This document shows positions 34,632 to 43,224 of a stretch of 45,396 bases of DNA, in pieces. The stretch covers positions 1 through 45,396 of the forward strand of contig DASRES010000014.1 of assembly GCA_035651955.1 (NCBI GenBank), read 5' to 3'. Below the pieces are notes generated by a model. It made no database searches. It was not told the DNA's origin and worked only from the letters and a program-made list of their open reading frames with translations. This stretch comes from Acidimicrobiia bacterium. Lineage in GTDB: Bacteria > Actinomycetota > Acidimicrobiia > IMCC26256 > JAMXLJ01. The number at the start of each line of letters is the position of its first letter. Position 1 is the first letter of the stretch. A program made the translations under genes and the position numbers.

Positions 34632-35807
34632 ATGACGCGTGCTTTCCCGAGCTCGTTCGAGTGGGGGACCGCGACTGCGGCACACCAGATCGAGGGCCAG
34701 AACTGGAACAACGACTGGTGGGAGTGGGAGCACCGTCCGGGCTCGGGCGTGGCCGAGCCGAGCGGCGACGCGTGTGACTCGTGGGACCGTTGGCGCGAGG
34801 ACGTCGCGCTCGTGCGCGAGCTCGGGCTGAACACGTATCGCTTCTCGATCGAGTGGAGCCGGATCGAGCCGGAGGAGGGGGAGTGGTCGCACGCGGCGAT
34901 CGACCACTACCGCCGCATCGGTGAGGCGCTCCGCGAGGACGGGATCCAGCCGGTGGTCACGTTCCACCACTTCACGTCGCCACGCTGGTTCGCGGCGCGC
35001 GGCGGCTGGACGGCGCCCGACGCTCCGGACGTGTTCGCCCGGTTCTGCGAGCGTGCCGCCCGCGAGCTCGCGCCCGTCCTCGGACGGGTGTGCACGATCA
35101 ACGAGCCCGGGGTGGTCGCGATCATGGGCTGCCTGATGGGCGTGTTCCCGCCCGGCGTGTCCGACGAGGACGCGCACCGGCGCGCGACGACGACGCTGTG
35201 CGCCGCGCACCGCAAGGCGGTCGACGCGATTCGCGCCGCGGCACCCGGCGTCCCGGCCGGGTTGACCGTCTCGATGACGGACTACCAGCCGCTCGAAGGG
35301 GGCGAGACGAAGCTCGACGAGATCCGGGCGCTGCTCGAGGACGTCTTCCTCGACGCGACCGGCGGCGACGACTTCGTCGGCGTCCAGAGCTACTCACGGG
35401 CGCGCATCGGACCGGACGGATGGGTCGGGCCCGAACCCGGTGTTCCCGTGCTGCCGCTCGGTTACGAGTACTACCCGCAGGCGCTCGCGGCGACGATCCG
35501 TCGGGCCTGGGAGTACACGGAGCGCGCGGTCCCCGTCCTCGTCACCGAGAACGGGATCGGCACGGACGACGACGCGCAGCGGATCGACTACCTGAAGGTC
35601 GCGCTCGCCGGGGTCGCGGACTGTCTCGACGAGGGCATCGACGTCCGCGGCTACACGTACTGGAGCCTGCTCGACAACTTCGAGTGGACGTTCGGCTACG
35701 GGCCGAAGTTCGGCTTGGTCGAGGTCGACCGGACGACGTTCGCCCGGCGCTCGAAGCCGTCGGCGAAGTTCTTCGCCGACGTCGTCAGGCGCAACGCGCT
35801 TCCATGA
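34632..35807 (+). CDS. GH1 beta-glucosidase (second copy)
   Basis: A 391-residue GH1 enzyme with FEWGTATAAHQIEG at the N-terminus, acid/base E158 in TINEPG and nucleophile E306 in VTENG, and WSLLDNFEW near the end. It shares length and reduced loops with the first copy at 29635 and is clearly its paralogue, but the asparagine after NEP is replaced by glycine and many pocket residues differ, so the aglycone or sugar preference may differ. GGAGG precedes the ATG. It is divergent from the transporter-glycosidase operon across the twin palindromes, implying joint regulation. Confidence 0.93.
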   Translation: MTRAFPSSFEWGTATAAHQIEGQNWNNDWWEWEHRPGSGVAEPSGDACDSWDRWREDVALVRELGLNTYRFSIEWSRIEPEEGEWSHAAIDHYRRIGEALREDGIQPVVTFHHFTSPRWFAARGGWTAPDAPDVFARFCERAARELAPVLGRVCTINEPGVVAIMGCLMGVFPPGVSDEDAHRRATTTLCAAHRKAVDAIRAAAPGVPAGLTVSMTDYQPLEGGETKLDEIRALLEDVFLDATGGDDFVGVQSYSRARIGPDGWVGPEPGVPVLPLGYEYYPQALAATIRRAWEYTERAVPVLVTENGIGTDDDAQRIDYLKVALAGVADCLDEGIDVRGYTYWSLLDNFEWTFGYGPKFGLVEVDRTTFARRSKPSAKFFADVVRRNALP

Positions 35808-35860
35808 CGGCCCGCTCGGGCATCAGTGCACGACGACGCGCACCCTCCCGAGGTTCTGGA

Positions 35861-36820
35861 TCAGCGTGTAGGGCCGTTCAGCGTCGCGTACTGCCACCAA
35901 CCACGGAGCGGGAACCCCAGCCGTGCCGACTCCTGCAGGACCGCCCGCTGCTGCGAGGTGAGGCCGGCGAAGGGGTCGCCGCTCCCGCCGGGCTCGGTCG
36001 CGTCGTCGATCTGCGGCAGCTTGTCGTGCAGCACCCGGAGGGCGAGCAGCTGCACGGTCATGAAGCTCGGGATGGCGTTGGGGACGCCGAACACCATCGG
36101 CACGAAGCCGTCCCAGATGCCCGACGTGCTCTCCGCAGCGCCGACCGTCTGGTACGCGCTACCACTCGCGCCGAACAGGTAGCCGCGCGGGCGCGCGATG
36201 TCGCCGTACACCTTCGCGGCGACGACGCGCGAGTACTTGGCGGTCGCGGCGTTGACGCGATAGCCGCCGAGCGTCGGGCTGTTCTGGACGCCGCCGGCGT
36301 TGTTGCTCACGACCATGGACGCGCCGTGCGAGAGCACGAACGCGAGGGTGCTGGGACCGCCACCGATCGAGGGCGGGTTCTGGAGCGTGTCCTCGTTCCC
36401 GAGCGTCGGGTACGTGGGCTCGAAGAACCGCCCGCGGTACTGCGCCTTCGGCGGGAAGTAGAAGGAGAACCGGGCGTTCGTCCCCGCGAACCCGCCGTGG
36501 ACGTAGCGGTAGGTCACGGTCACGTGTGTCGCGGGGTCCGTCGTCGTCCGCTGCTCGTCGACGTCGGTGTAGGGCTGGGTCAGCGCCGGGTCCTGACAGC
36601 CCGGTGTGACGAACAGGACGCCGTTCGACCCTTGCTGGCACGTCGGCTGCGGCGCGCTCGTGACGCCCGTCGCGACGCCGGTGCAGCCGGCCGCCGTCAC
36701 GACGACGCCGACCGCGCCCGCCACCACCGCGCACCTCGATCGGTTCCGAGAATGGCCCGCATCGTCACCCCCGTTCGTGGGCGATCCCGCGCCGCGCGGT
36801 TGGTCACCCGATTCCGTCAT
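35861..36820 (-). CDS. Exported tannase/feruloyl-esterase-like protein, C-terminally short
   Basis: An alpha/beta-hydrolase-like exported protein of up to 319 residues. A hydrophobic stretch with a possible lipobox (VVVTAAGC) follows a charged N-terminus; the start is unsure. FYFPPKAQYRGRFFEPTYPT, VLSHGASMVVSNNAGG and GYLFGASGSAYQTVGA (a GxSxG-like GASGS) match large secreted tannase-like esterases. Relatives I recall run to about 500-600 residues, but this frame stops just after GWWQYATLNGPTR. In the next frame the text continues as YTLIQNLGRVRVVVH before a stop near 35825, hinting at a frameshift and a lost C-terminal half. It may be a pseudogene. Confidence 0.5.
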   Translation of the reverse strand: MTESGDQPRGAGSPTNGGDDAGHSRNRSRCAVVAGAVGVVVTAAGCTGVATGVTSAPQPTCQQGSNGVLFVTPGCQDPALTQPYTDVDEQRTTTDPATHVTVTYRYVHGGFAGTNARFSFYFPPKAQYRGRFFEPTYPTLGNEDTLQNPPSIGGGPSTLAFVLSHGASMVVSNNAGGVQNSPTLGGYRVNAATAKYSRVVAAKVYGDIARPRGYLFGASGSAYQTVGAAESTSGIWDGFVPMVFGVPNAIPSFMTVQLLALRVLHDKLPQIDDATEPGGSGDPFAGLTSQQRAVLQESARLGFPLRGWWQYATLNGPTR

Positions 36821-36822
36821 CG

Positions 36823-36851
36823 TTGCGCCGGAAACGGGGTTCTCGTATCGT
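36823..36851 (+). promoter_or_regulatory. Putative promoter of the fusion-transporter operon
   Basis: TTGCGC (36823-36828) and TATCGT (36846-36851) are separated by 17 bp, as expected for a housekeeping-type promoter. TATCGT also appears just upstream of two other genes that lack ribosome sites (15299 and 22648). The predicted transcript would start near 36858-36862 and carry a roughly 120-nt leader before the transporter gene. Confidence 0.4.
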
Positions 36852-36861
36852 GATAACCATC

Positions 36862-36918
36862 ATGCCGACCGGCGAACGGGCGGTTGCGGCCGGCCACCGG
36901 ATGTTCGACACTGTGTGA
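36862..36918 (+). CDS. Possible 18-residue leader peptide
   Basis: An ATG at 36862, 10 bp after the putative -10 box, opens MPTGERAVAAGHRMFDTV and a TGA. It could be the leaderless first frame of the transporter transcript. There is no ribosome site and no run of regulatory codons, so it may equally be chance. The remainder of 36919-36980 is unassigned leader sequence ending in the GGGGGGAG ribosome site of the next gene. Confidence 0.2.
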   Translation: MPTGERAVAAGHRMFDTV

Positions 36919-36980
36919 CCGCACAACTCAGCACATCGCCGGGACGGCCGGCGCGCGTGACGCGGTACGGGGGGAGCGAG

Positions 36981-39191
36981 ATGACCGCGGTGCCCGAGGA
37001 CGAGGCCGCGAGCGCGGCGACCCTGACGCAGGCGGTGCTGGACGAGGAGGCGGAGCGTCTCGCGCGGCAGGCCGCGGCCGACGAGGTCGAGGTGCTCGAC
37101 GACGAGCAGCTCCCCGGCGTCGGTGACCAGGCGATGTCGTTGCGGGAAGGCGTGGGCATCGGTGGCGTGACGCTGCTCGCCGTCTTCTCGGCGCTCGCGG
37201 CGGTGGACCAGCTCGACAACGGGGTCGGCGGCGTGCTCGCCCCGGACATCCGCAAGACCCTTCACATGAGCAACGGGGTGATCGCCGTCACGACCGTGGC
37301 GGGCAGCGTGTTCGCGATCGTCGGGGGTCTCGTGCTCGGACGTCTCGCCGACAACACCCGGCGGACGACCATCGTCGGGATCGCGACACTCGCGTGGGGC
37401 ACGGTCTCACTGTTCACCGCGACGGTCGTGAACGCGCTCTTGTACTTCTGCACGCGCGCTTTGACGGGTTTCGGCCGTTCGAACACCTACGTGGTGCAGG
37501 GTCCGGTGCTCGCCGACGCCTATCCGATCGCGGCGCGTGGCCGCGTCTACGCGGTGCAGAGCATGACGGGAACGTTCGGCGGTCTCGTGCTGCCGCTCGC
37601 GGTCGGCGGCCTGGTCACGCTCCTCGGCGGTGGTGACGCCTGGCGGTGGGGCTTCGTGTTCCTCGGCGTGCCGGTCGTCGTGCTCGGAGTGCTCGCGCTG
37701 TTCCAGAAGGACCCGCCGCGTGGCCAGTTCGAGCAGAAGGCGACGATCGGGCAGGTGATCGAGGAGCGCGACGCGCCGCCGATCTCGCTGGGCGCCGCGT
37801 ACCAGCGGATCGCGCAGATCAAGACGTTCAAGAACGCGATGACGGCGTTCACCGCGTTGGGGTTCAGCTTCGTCGCGGTCCCGGTGTTCGTGAGCCTGTA
37901 CCTCGACGAGCACTTCCACGTGAACGCGTTCGGCCGTTCATTGATCGCGATGATCCCGGGGCTGCTGGGACTGCTCCTGGTGCCGCTGGCGGCGCGCCAC
38001 TTCGACGGGTTGTACCGCAAGAGCCCGCCGCTGACGTTGGTGTTCATCGGCGCGCTGTTCGTACCGGCCGGCGTGCTCGTGCTCCTCCAGATGTTGATGC
38101 CCAACATCTGGCTGTTCGCAGTGTTCGCGACGCTGTCGGGCGCGATCCTGCCGATCGAGCTCGCGATGCTCGGTCCGCTGTTCGCGAACGTCAGCCCGTA
38201 CTACCTGCGCGCGCAGGGCGCCGCGATCGGCATGGCGATGGTTCTCGGGATCGGCGGTTTCGGTGGCGCGTTGCTGGGCGGACTGATCTCGGACTCGTTC
38301 GGCCTGCGCGCCGCGGTCATCGCGGTCGCCCTGCCGGCGAACCTCATCGGCGGGCTGTTGCTGATGAACAGCGCGCGGTTCCTGCGCAACGACCTCTCGC
38401 TGATCGTCGAGGAGATCCACGAGCTCGAGGCGGAGCAACGCCGGCTGCGGGACAACCCGGGTGACGTCCCGGTGCTGCAGATGCGCAACATCGACTTCGC
38501 GTACGGCCCCGTGCAGGTGCTGTTCGACGTGAACCTGGACGTGCGGCGCGGCGAGACGCTCGCATTGCTGGGCACGAACGGCGCGGGCAAGTCGACGGTG
38601 CTGCGGGTGATCAGCGGGCTCGGCATCCCCGCGCGCGGCGTCGTTCGTCTCAACGGCCAGAGCGTGACGCTGTCGTCGCCCGAGACGCGCGTGCGCTGGG
38701 GGATCCATCAGCTGCCGGGCGGCAAGGCGATCTTCGACCCGATGTCGGTGCGGGAGAACCTCGAGATGGCCGGGTTCATGTACCGCAGCAACGGCAGCGA
38801 GCGGCGCGGCCGGATGGAGCGCGCGCTGTCGATCTTTCCCGAGCTGCGCGACCGGTTGGACGACGAGGCAGGCCGGCTGTCGGGCGGGCAGCAGCAGATG
38901 CTCGGCCTCGCGATGGCGTTGATGCACGACCCGGAGATCTTGCTGATCGACGAGCTGTCGCTGGGGCTCGCGCCGGTGATGGTCGAGAACCTCTTGGGTG
39001 TCGTCGACCGGCTGAAGCAGGCAGGGCAGACGATGATCATCGTGGAGCAGTCGTTGAACGTCGCGCTTGCGATCGCGGACCGCGCGGTGTTCATGGAGAA
39101 GGGTCGCATCCAGTTCGAGGGCCGCGCGGCGGATCTTCTGGAGCGTGACGACCTGGTGCGCGCGGTCTTTCTCGGCAGCGAGCAGGCATAG
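36981..39191 (+). CDS. MFS permease fused to LivF-type ABC ATPase
   Basis: A 736-residue two-domain protein. Residues 1-52 are an acidic, Ala/Glu-rich cytoplasmic tail. Residues about 55-475 are a major-facilitator permease with the loop motif GRLADNTRRT and many membrane segments (GVTLLAVFSALAAV; VITVAGSVFAIVGGLV style; GLLGLLLVPLAA). Residues about 495-736 are a complete LivF-like ATPase: Walker A GTNGAGKST near 530-538, signature LSGGQQQ near 633, Walker B ILLIDELS near 652, and a late switch region IIVEQS. No frameshift joins them; the reading frame is continuous through a helical linker (ELEAEQRRLRDNPGD). GGGGGGAG precedes the ATG. It is followed 2 bp later by the LivHMG fusion. Function: probably import energised by ATP, with the MFS half of unknown role. 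Confidence 0.85.
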   Translation: MTAVPEDEAASAATLTQAVLDEEAERLARQAAADEVEVLDDEQLPGVGDQAMSLREGVGIGGVTLLAVFSALAAVDQLDNGVGGVLAPDIRKTLHMSNGVIAVTTVAGSVFAIVGGLVLGRLADNTRRTTIVGIATLAWGTVSLFTATVVNALLYFCTRALTGFGRSNTYVVQGPVLADAYPIAARGRVYAVQSMTGTFGGLVLPLAVGGLVTLLGGGDAWRWGFVFLGVPVVVLGVLALFQKDPPRGQFEQKATIGQVIEERDAPPISLGAAYQRIAQIKTFKNAMTAFTALGFSFVAVPVFVSLYLDEHFHVNAFGRSLIAMIPGLLGLLLVPLAARHFDGLYRKSPPLTLVFIGALFVPAGVLVLLQMLMPNIWLFAVFATLSGAILPIELAMLGPLFANVSPYYLRAQGAAIGMAMVLGIGGFGGALLGGLISDSFGLRAAVIAVALPANLIGGLLLMNSARFLRNDLSLIVEEIHELEAEQRRLRDNPGDVPVLQMRNIDFAYGPVQVLFDVNLDVRRGETLALLGTNGAGKSTVLRVISGLGIPARGVVRLNGQSVTLSSPETRVRWGIHQLPGGKAIFDPMSVRENLEMAGFMYRSNGSERRGRMERALSIFPELRDRLDDEAGRLSGGQQQMLGLAMALMHDPEILLIDELSLGLAPVMVENLLGVVDRLKQAGQTMIIVEQSLNVALAIADRAVFMEKGRIQFEGRAADLLERDDLVRAVFLGSEQA

Positions 39192-39193
39192 CC

Positions 39194-42055
39194 ATGGCGT
39201 CAGCGCTCGCGCTCACGATCACCCGCCAGACCGTCTACGGCGGGTTCGTCGACGGCCTGTCGATCGGTCTGCTCGCGCTGGGCATCGTGTTGATCTACCG
39301 CTCGAGCCGGGTGATCAACTTCGCGGTCGGGGCGATGGGCGCGCTGTCGGCCGCGCTGCTCGCGCTGCTGGTCGTGAAGTACCACTGGAACTACTGGCCC
39401 GCGGTGCTCGTCGCGCTGGTCGCGGGTGGGGCGTTCGCGGCGGCGTGCGAGGTCACCGTCATCACTCGACTGTTCCGGGCGCCGCGCGTCATCGTCCTCG
39501 TCGCGACGATCGGCATCGCGCAGCTCGCGCTCGCCGCGCAGACGGCGTTGCCGCACATGGACGCGAGCATCGACACGCCGTACCCGAGCGCGGTGCTCGG
39601 GACGTGGCACGTCCTCGGCTTGCGCGTCCGGGGTCAGGAGCTGTCGGTGCTCGTTGCGGTCCCGGTGATCACACTGCTGCTCACGTGGTTCCTGACCCGC
39701 ACGGACGTCGGCAAGGCGGTCCGCGCGGCAGCCGCGAACCCGGAACGGGCGCGCCTGTCCGCGATCAACCCGAAGATCCTCTCGACGCTGGTGTGGACGA
39801 TCGGCGGGGCCGTGTCGGCGGTGTCGATCATCCTGCTCGCCGGGACCTCCGGGAGCGTGACGGGCCTGACGACGATCGGGCCGAACACGTTGAGCCGCGT
39901 GCTGGCGGCGGCGTTGATCGCCCGGATGGTGTCGTTCCCGCGGGCACTCGCCGCCGGTGTCGCGATCGGGATCCTCGAAGCGGTCATCAAGTACAACGCG
40001 CCGACCCAGGCCGGCCTGACCGACGGTCTGTTGTTCGTCGTGGTGGTCGTCGTCACGTGGCTGATCGCCCGGCGGGAGAGCGCGGACGACGACGCGTCGT
40101 TCTCGTTCGCGCCGCGGGTGAAGCCGATCCCGGAGCGGCTGCGCGAGATCTGGTGGGTGCGCCAGTTGCCGCGGCTCCTCGGCGTGGTCGCGTTGGTCGC
40201 CGCGATCGCGTTGCCGTTCATCGTCACGGCGCCGTCGCGGCACTTCCTGTACGCGCGGATGCTCCTGTTGGCGATCGTCGCGCTGTCGCTCGTCGTGCTG
40301 ACCGGCTGGGGAGGGCAGGTGTCGCTCGGGCAGGCCGCGTTCGCCGGGCTCGGCGCGCTCGGCTACGCCGCGCTCGTGAACGGCCACTCGCTCGGCCTCG
40401 GGTACGGCACCCACCGTCTCGAGGTCAACTTCCCGACCGTCTCGCCGATCGTGGCTCTCCTCGTCGTGACCGCGGTGGGAGCGCTCGTCGCGACGTTGAT
40501 CGGCGCGGGAGCGTTACGCGTCCGGGGTCTGCTCCTCGCGGTCGTCACCTACGTGTTCGCGCTCGCCGCGCAGCAGTACATGTTCCAGCGACCGTTCCTC
40601 TCCGGCGGCAGCAGCGGGTCGGTGTTCGTGCAGCGGCCGATCGTGGGAGGTCTCGACCTCGCGTCCCAGCGCAACTTCTACTTCGTCGCGCTCGTCGCGC
40701 TCGTGATCTGCATGCTGCTCGTCGCGCGGTTGCGGCGTTCGGGTGTCGGCCGCTCGATGATCGGCGTGCGCGACAACGCGCACTCCGCGGCGGCGTACAC
40801 GGTGTCACCCGCACGCGAGAAGCTGCAGGCGTTCGCGCTCGCCGGCGGCATGGCCGCGTTCGGCGGCGCGCTTCTCGGCGCGCTGCTGTCGACGATCAGC
40901 ATCAACGAGGTGTTCACCGTCGGCGACTCGCTGCAGGCGGTGTCGATCGCGGTGATCGGCGGCGTCGGCTCGGTCGCGGGGCCGATCCTCGGGTCGCTGT
41001 GGGTCGTGGGCCTGCCCGCGTTCTGGCCGTCGAGCACGTTGGTACCGCTCCTGACGAGCAGCATCGGCCTGCTGCTGCTGTTGATGTACTTCCCGGGCGG
41101 GCTCGTGCAGATCGGCTACTCGGTGCGCGACGCGCTGTTCGCGTGGCTGGATCGGCGCCTGCCCGAGACCGTCGTGGCACCGAAGTCCACGGAGATGCCG
41201 CGCGCACGCGTCGCACGGCCCGCCGACGTCGTCCTTCCCGCGGACGTGATGCGCACCGACGGGGTGTCGGTCCACTTCGGCGGGCGGGTCGCGGTCGACG
41301 ACGTCAGCGTCAGCGTCGGCGCGCGGGAGGTCGTCGGCCTCATCGGCACGAACGGTGCGGGCAAGACCACGCTGATGAACGCGATCGGTGGGTTCGTGCC
41401 GTCGACGGGCCGCGTCGAGCTCCTCGGCCACGACGTCACCCGGCTCACACCAGCGCGGCGCGCCCGCCGCGGGCTCGGTCGCACGTTCCAGGCCGCGCGC
41501 CTGTTTCCCGACCTGACCGTGCGCGAGACCGTGCAGGTCGCACTCGAAGCCCGTCACCGCACCCGCTTCAGCACGACCGCCCTCTTCCTGCCCGCGGGAT
41601 ACAAGACCGACCGCGCGCAGCGCGCGGAGGCGGAGGAGATCATCCACTTCCTCGGTCTGGGCCGCTACGCCGACCGCTTCATCGCGGAGCTCTCCACCGG
41701 TACGCGCCGCATCGTCGAGCTCGCCGCGCTCCTCGCGCTCGACGCGCGCGTGCTGTGCCTCGACGAGCCGACCGCCGGTGTCGCGCAACGCGAGACCGAG
41801 GCGTTCGGGCCGCTGCTGCTCCGGATCCGCGACGAGCTCGACGCGTCGCTGCTCGTCATCGAGCACGACATGCCCTTCATCATGGGCATCACCGACCGCG
41901 TCTACTGCCTCGAGACCGGTCAGGTGATCGCGGAGGGAACACCGGCCGAGCTGCGCGAGAACGCGGCCGTCATCGCGTCGTACCTGGGCACCGACAAGCG
42001 CGCCATCCAACGCAGCGGGACCGCCGACGTCGCCAGCGTGACCGGCAGCGCCTGA
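39194..42055 (+). CDS. LivH-LivM-LivG triple-fusion ABC transporter
   Basis: A 953-residue protein containing both permeases and one ATPase of a branched-chain-amino-acid-type importer. Residues about 1-295 match LivH (VDGLSIGLLALGIVLIYRSS; INFAVGAMGALSAALLALL). Residues about 340-635 match LivM (LTGWGGQVSLGQAAFAGLGA; the loop RDNAHSAAAYTVSP). Residues about 690-940 are LivG, with Walker A GTNGAGKTT near 717, signature LSTGTRR near 833 (a variant of LSGGQ) and Walker B VLCLDEPTAG near 852. Together with the LivF domain of the preceding gene (2 bp upstream) this would be a full transporter lacking only a binding protein, which the lipoprotein at 33196 may supply. Substrate unknown; not necessarily an amino acid. 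Confidence 0.9.
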   Translation: MASALALTITRQTVYGGFVDGLSIGLLALGIVLIYRSSRVINFAVGAMGALSAALLALLVVKYHWNYWPAVLVALVAGGAFAAACEVTVITRLFRAPRVIVLVATIGIAQLALAAQTALPHMDASIDTPYPSAVLGTWHVLGLRVRGQELSVLVAVPVITLLLTWFLTRTDVGKAVRAAAANPERARLSAINPKILSTLVWTIGGAVSAVSIILLAGTSGSVTGLTTIGPNTLSRVLAAALIARMVSFPRALAAGVAIGILEAVIKYNAPTQAGLTDGLLFVVVVVVTWLIARRESADDDASFSFAPRVKPIPERLREIWWVRQLPRLLGVVALVAAIALPFIVTAPSRHFLYARMLLLAIVALSLVVLTGWGGQVSLGQAAFAGLGALGYAALVNGHSLGLGYGTHRLEVNFPTVSPIVALLVVTAVGALVATLIGAGALRVRGLLLAVVTYVFALAAQQYMFQRPFLSGGSSGSVFVQRPIVGGLDLASQRNFYFVALVALVICMLLVARLRRSGVGRSMIGVRDNAHSAAAYTVSPAREKLQAFALAGGMAAFGGALLGALLSTISINEVFTVGDSLQAVSIAVIGGVGSVAGPILGSLWVVGLPAFWPSSTLVPLLTSSIGLLLLLMYFPGGLVQIGYSVRDALFAWLDRRLPETVVAPKSTEMPRARVARPADVVLPADVMRTDGVSVHFGGRVAVDDVSVSVGAREVVGLIGTNGAGKTTLMNAIGGFVPSTGRVELLGHDVTRLTPARRARRGLGRTFQAARLFPDLTVRETVQVALEARHRTRFSTTALFLPAGYKTDRAQRAEAEEIIHFLGLGRYADRFIAELSTGTRRIVELAALLALDARVLCLDEPTAGVAQRETEAFGPLLLRIRDELDASLLVIEHDMPFIMGITDRVYCLETGQVIAEGTPAELRENAAVIASYLGTDKRAIQRSGTADVASVTGSA

Positions 42056-42117
42056 CTCCGAGCGGCCGCCGGCCGTCGCCGTTCGTCGTCCGGTGAAGCC
42101 GTCCCGGGACCGCCCTG

Positions 42118-43224
42118 TCAACGGACCAGGCCGGGAACGTCATCGAGTGCGCCCTCGTCGCACACGACCACGACCGTCCCGCCGCACCCACCGCCGCTCG
42201 AGCGCGCGCCGTGGACGCCCGGGCGGTTCAGCACGTCGTCGACCACGGCGGTCGCGGCCGCGTGTCCCAGTCCCATCGCGTCGTACGCCCGGTGGCTCGC
42301 CGCGAGCGCCGGCCCGAGCGCGCCGAGCTCACCGCGGCGCAGGTGCGCGAGTGCCTGCTCGCAACGCGCGTGCTCCTCGATCCCGAAGCGCGTCGCCGCA
42401 CGCACCGGGTACACCTCGCCGGGCTCCACGGTCGTCATGTCGTCGTCCGTGCCCACCCAGCGCTCGCGGAACGACGCGCCGTCGAGCTCATCGGGGAGGG
42501 CGTCCGTCGCGTGCAACGGGAGCTCGCTGACCCACGCGCACGCCTCGCCCGTCGCATCCTCGGCGATCCGCTTGCCCATGAACGCGGCAGCTCGCGCGCG
42601 GCGATAGGGCGCGCCGCTGACGTCGTGACGCGCGCCCGTCGGCACACCGACGACCTCGACTCCCGGTGGGAGCGCGACCGGCGGCTCGATCGTTGCCGGC
42701 CGGCACAGGATCGGCAGCAGGGCGCCGGGCACGCCGAGCGTGACCGCGACCTGGTCCATGATCCCGCACGGCGCGCCGACGACCCGGTTCTCGGCTTCCT
42801 GGCAGAACGCGGCGAGACGGAGCCCGTCGAGCGTGCCCGCGCCCAGTGCGCGCGCCGTCGCGACCTCCAACGCCGCGCTCGACGAGACACCGACGGACTG
42901 CGGGACGTCGGACGACACGGTGAGCCGCGCGCTCGGTACGTCGACCACGTGATGGCGGGCGAGGACGATCGCGACCCCGAGCACGTAACGCGTCCACTTC
43001 GGGAACGCGGCGACCTCGGTGCGCACTGCGAGATACGGCAGCGACGCGAGCCGTTGCACCTCACCCGCCGGTAGCGAGACGGATCCGACGGAGAACGCGC
43101 TCTCGGGCTCGGCGACGACCGTTGTCGTGACGCGGGTCGGGATCTCGAGCACGAGCGCGCCCGAGTAGTCGGCGACGCCGCCGAGGAGGTCGAGCCGTCC
43201 GGGCGCGCTACCGAGCGAGGTCAT
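42118..43224 (-). CDS. GHMP sugar-1-kinase, arabinokinase/galactokinase-like
   Basis: A 368-residue GHMP-family kinase phosphorylating a sugar at C1. The N-terminal motif is PGRLDLLGGVADYSG (8-22), which resembles the plant L-arabinokinase form and not the GRVNLIGEHTDY of standard galactokinases. The ATP loop is PQSVGVSSSAA (109-118) and the catalytic aspartate D157 is in VGAPCGIMDQ. It lies last in an operon with GH2, galT and a phosphatase-like gene, overlapping the latter by 17 bp, so galactose is the likeliest substrate and it may act as the GalK of the pathway. The gap to the convergent LivHMG gene (42056-42117) holds only the palindrome GTCCCGGGAC. Confidence 0.75.
   Translation of the reverse strand: MTSLGSAPGRLDLLGGVADYSGALVLEIPTRVTTTVVAEPESAFSVGSVSLPAGEVQRLASLPYLAVRTEVAAFPKWTRYVLGVAIVLARHHVVDVPSARLTVSSDVPQSVGVSSSAALEVATARALGAGTLDGLRLAAFCQEAENRVVGAPCGIMDQVAVTLGVPGALLPILCRPATIEPPVALPPGVEVVGVPTGARHDVSGAPYRRARAAAFMGKRIAEDATGEACAWVSELPLHATDALPDELDGASFRERWVGTDDDMTTVEPGEVYPVRAATRFGIEEHARCEQALAHLRRGELGALGPALAASHRAYDAMGLGHAAATAVVDDVLNRPGVHGARSSGGGCGGTVVVVCDEGALDDVPGLVR

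Noticed and set aside
39067-42096. A 1009-codon open frame overlapping the LivHMG gene on the same strand
   Set aside because: It is Arg/Ala-rich with no family resemblance, whereas the other frame encodes the clear LivH-LivM-LivG fusion; long shadow frames are expected at this GC content.
42101-42110. GTCCCGGGAC palindrome in the gap between LivHMG and the kinase gene
   Set aside because: Too short to form a terminator stem and a common high-GC palindrome; no other structure found there.
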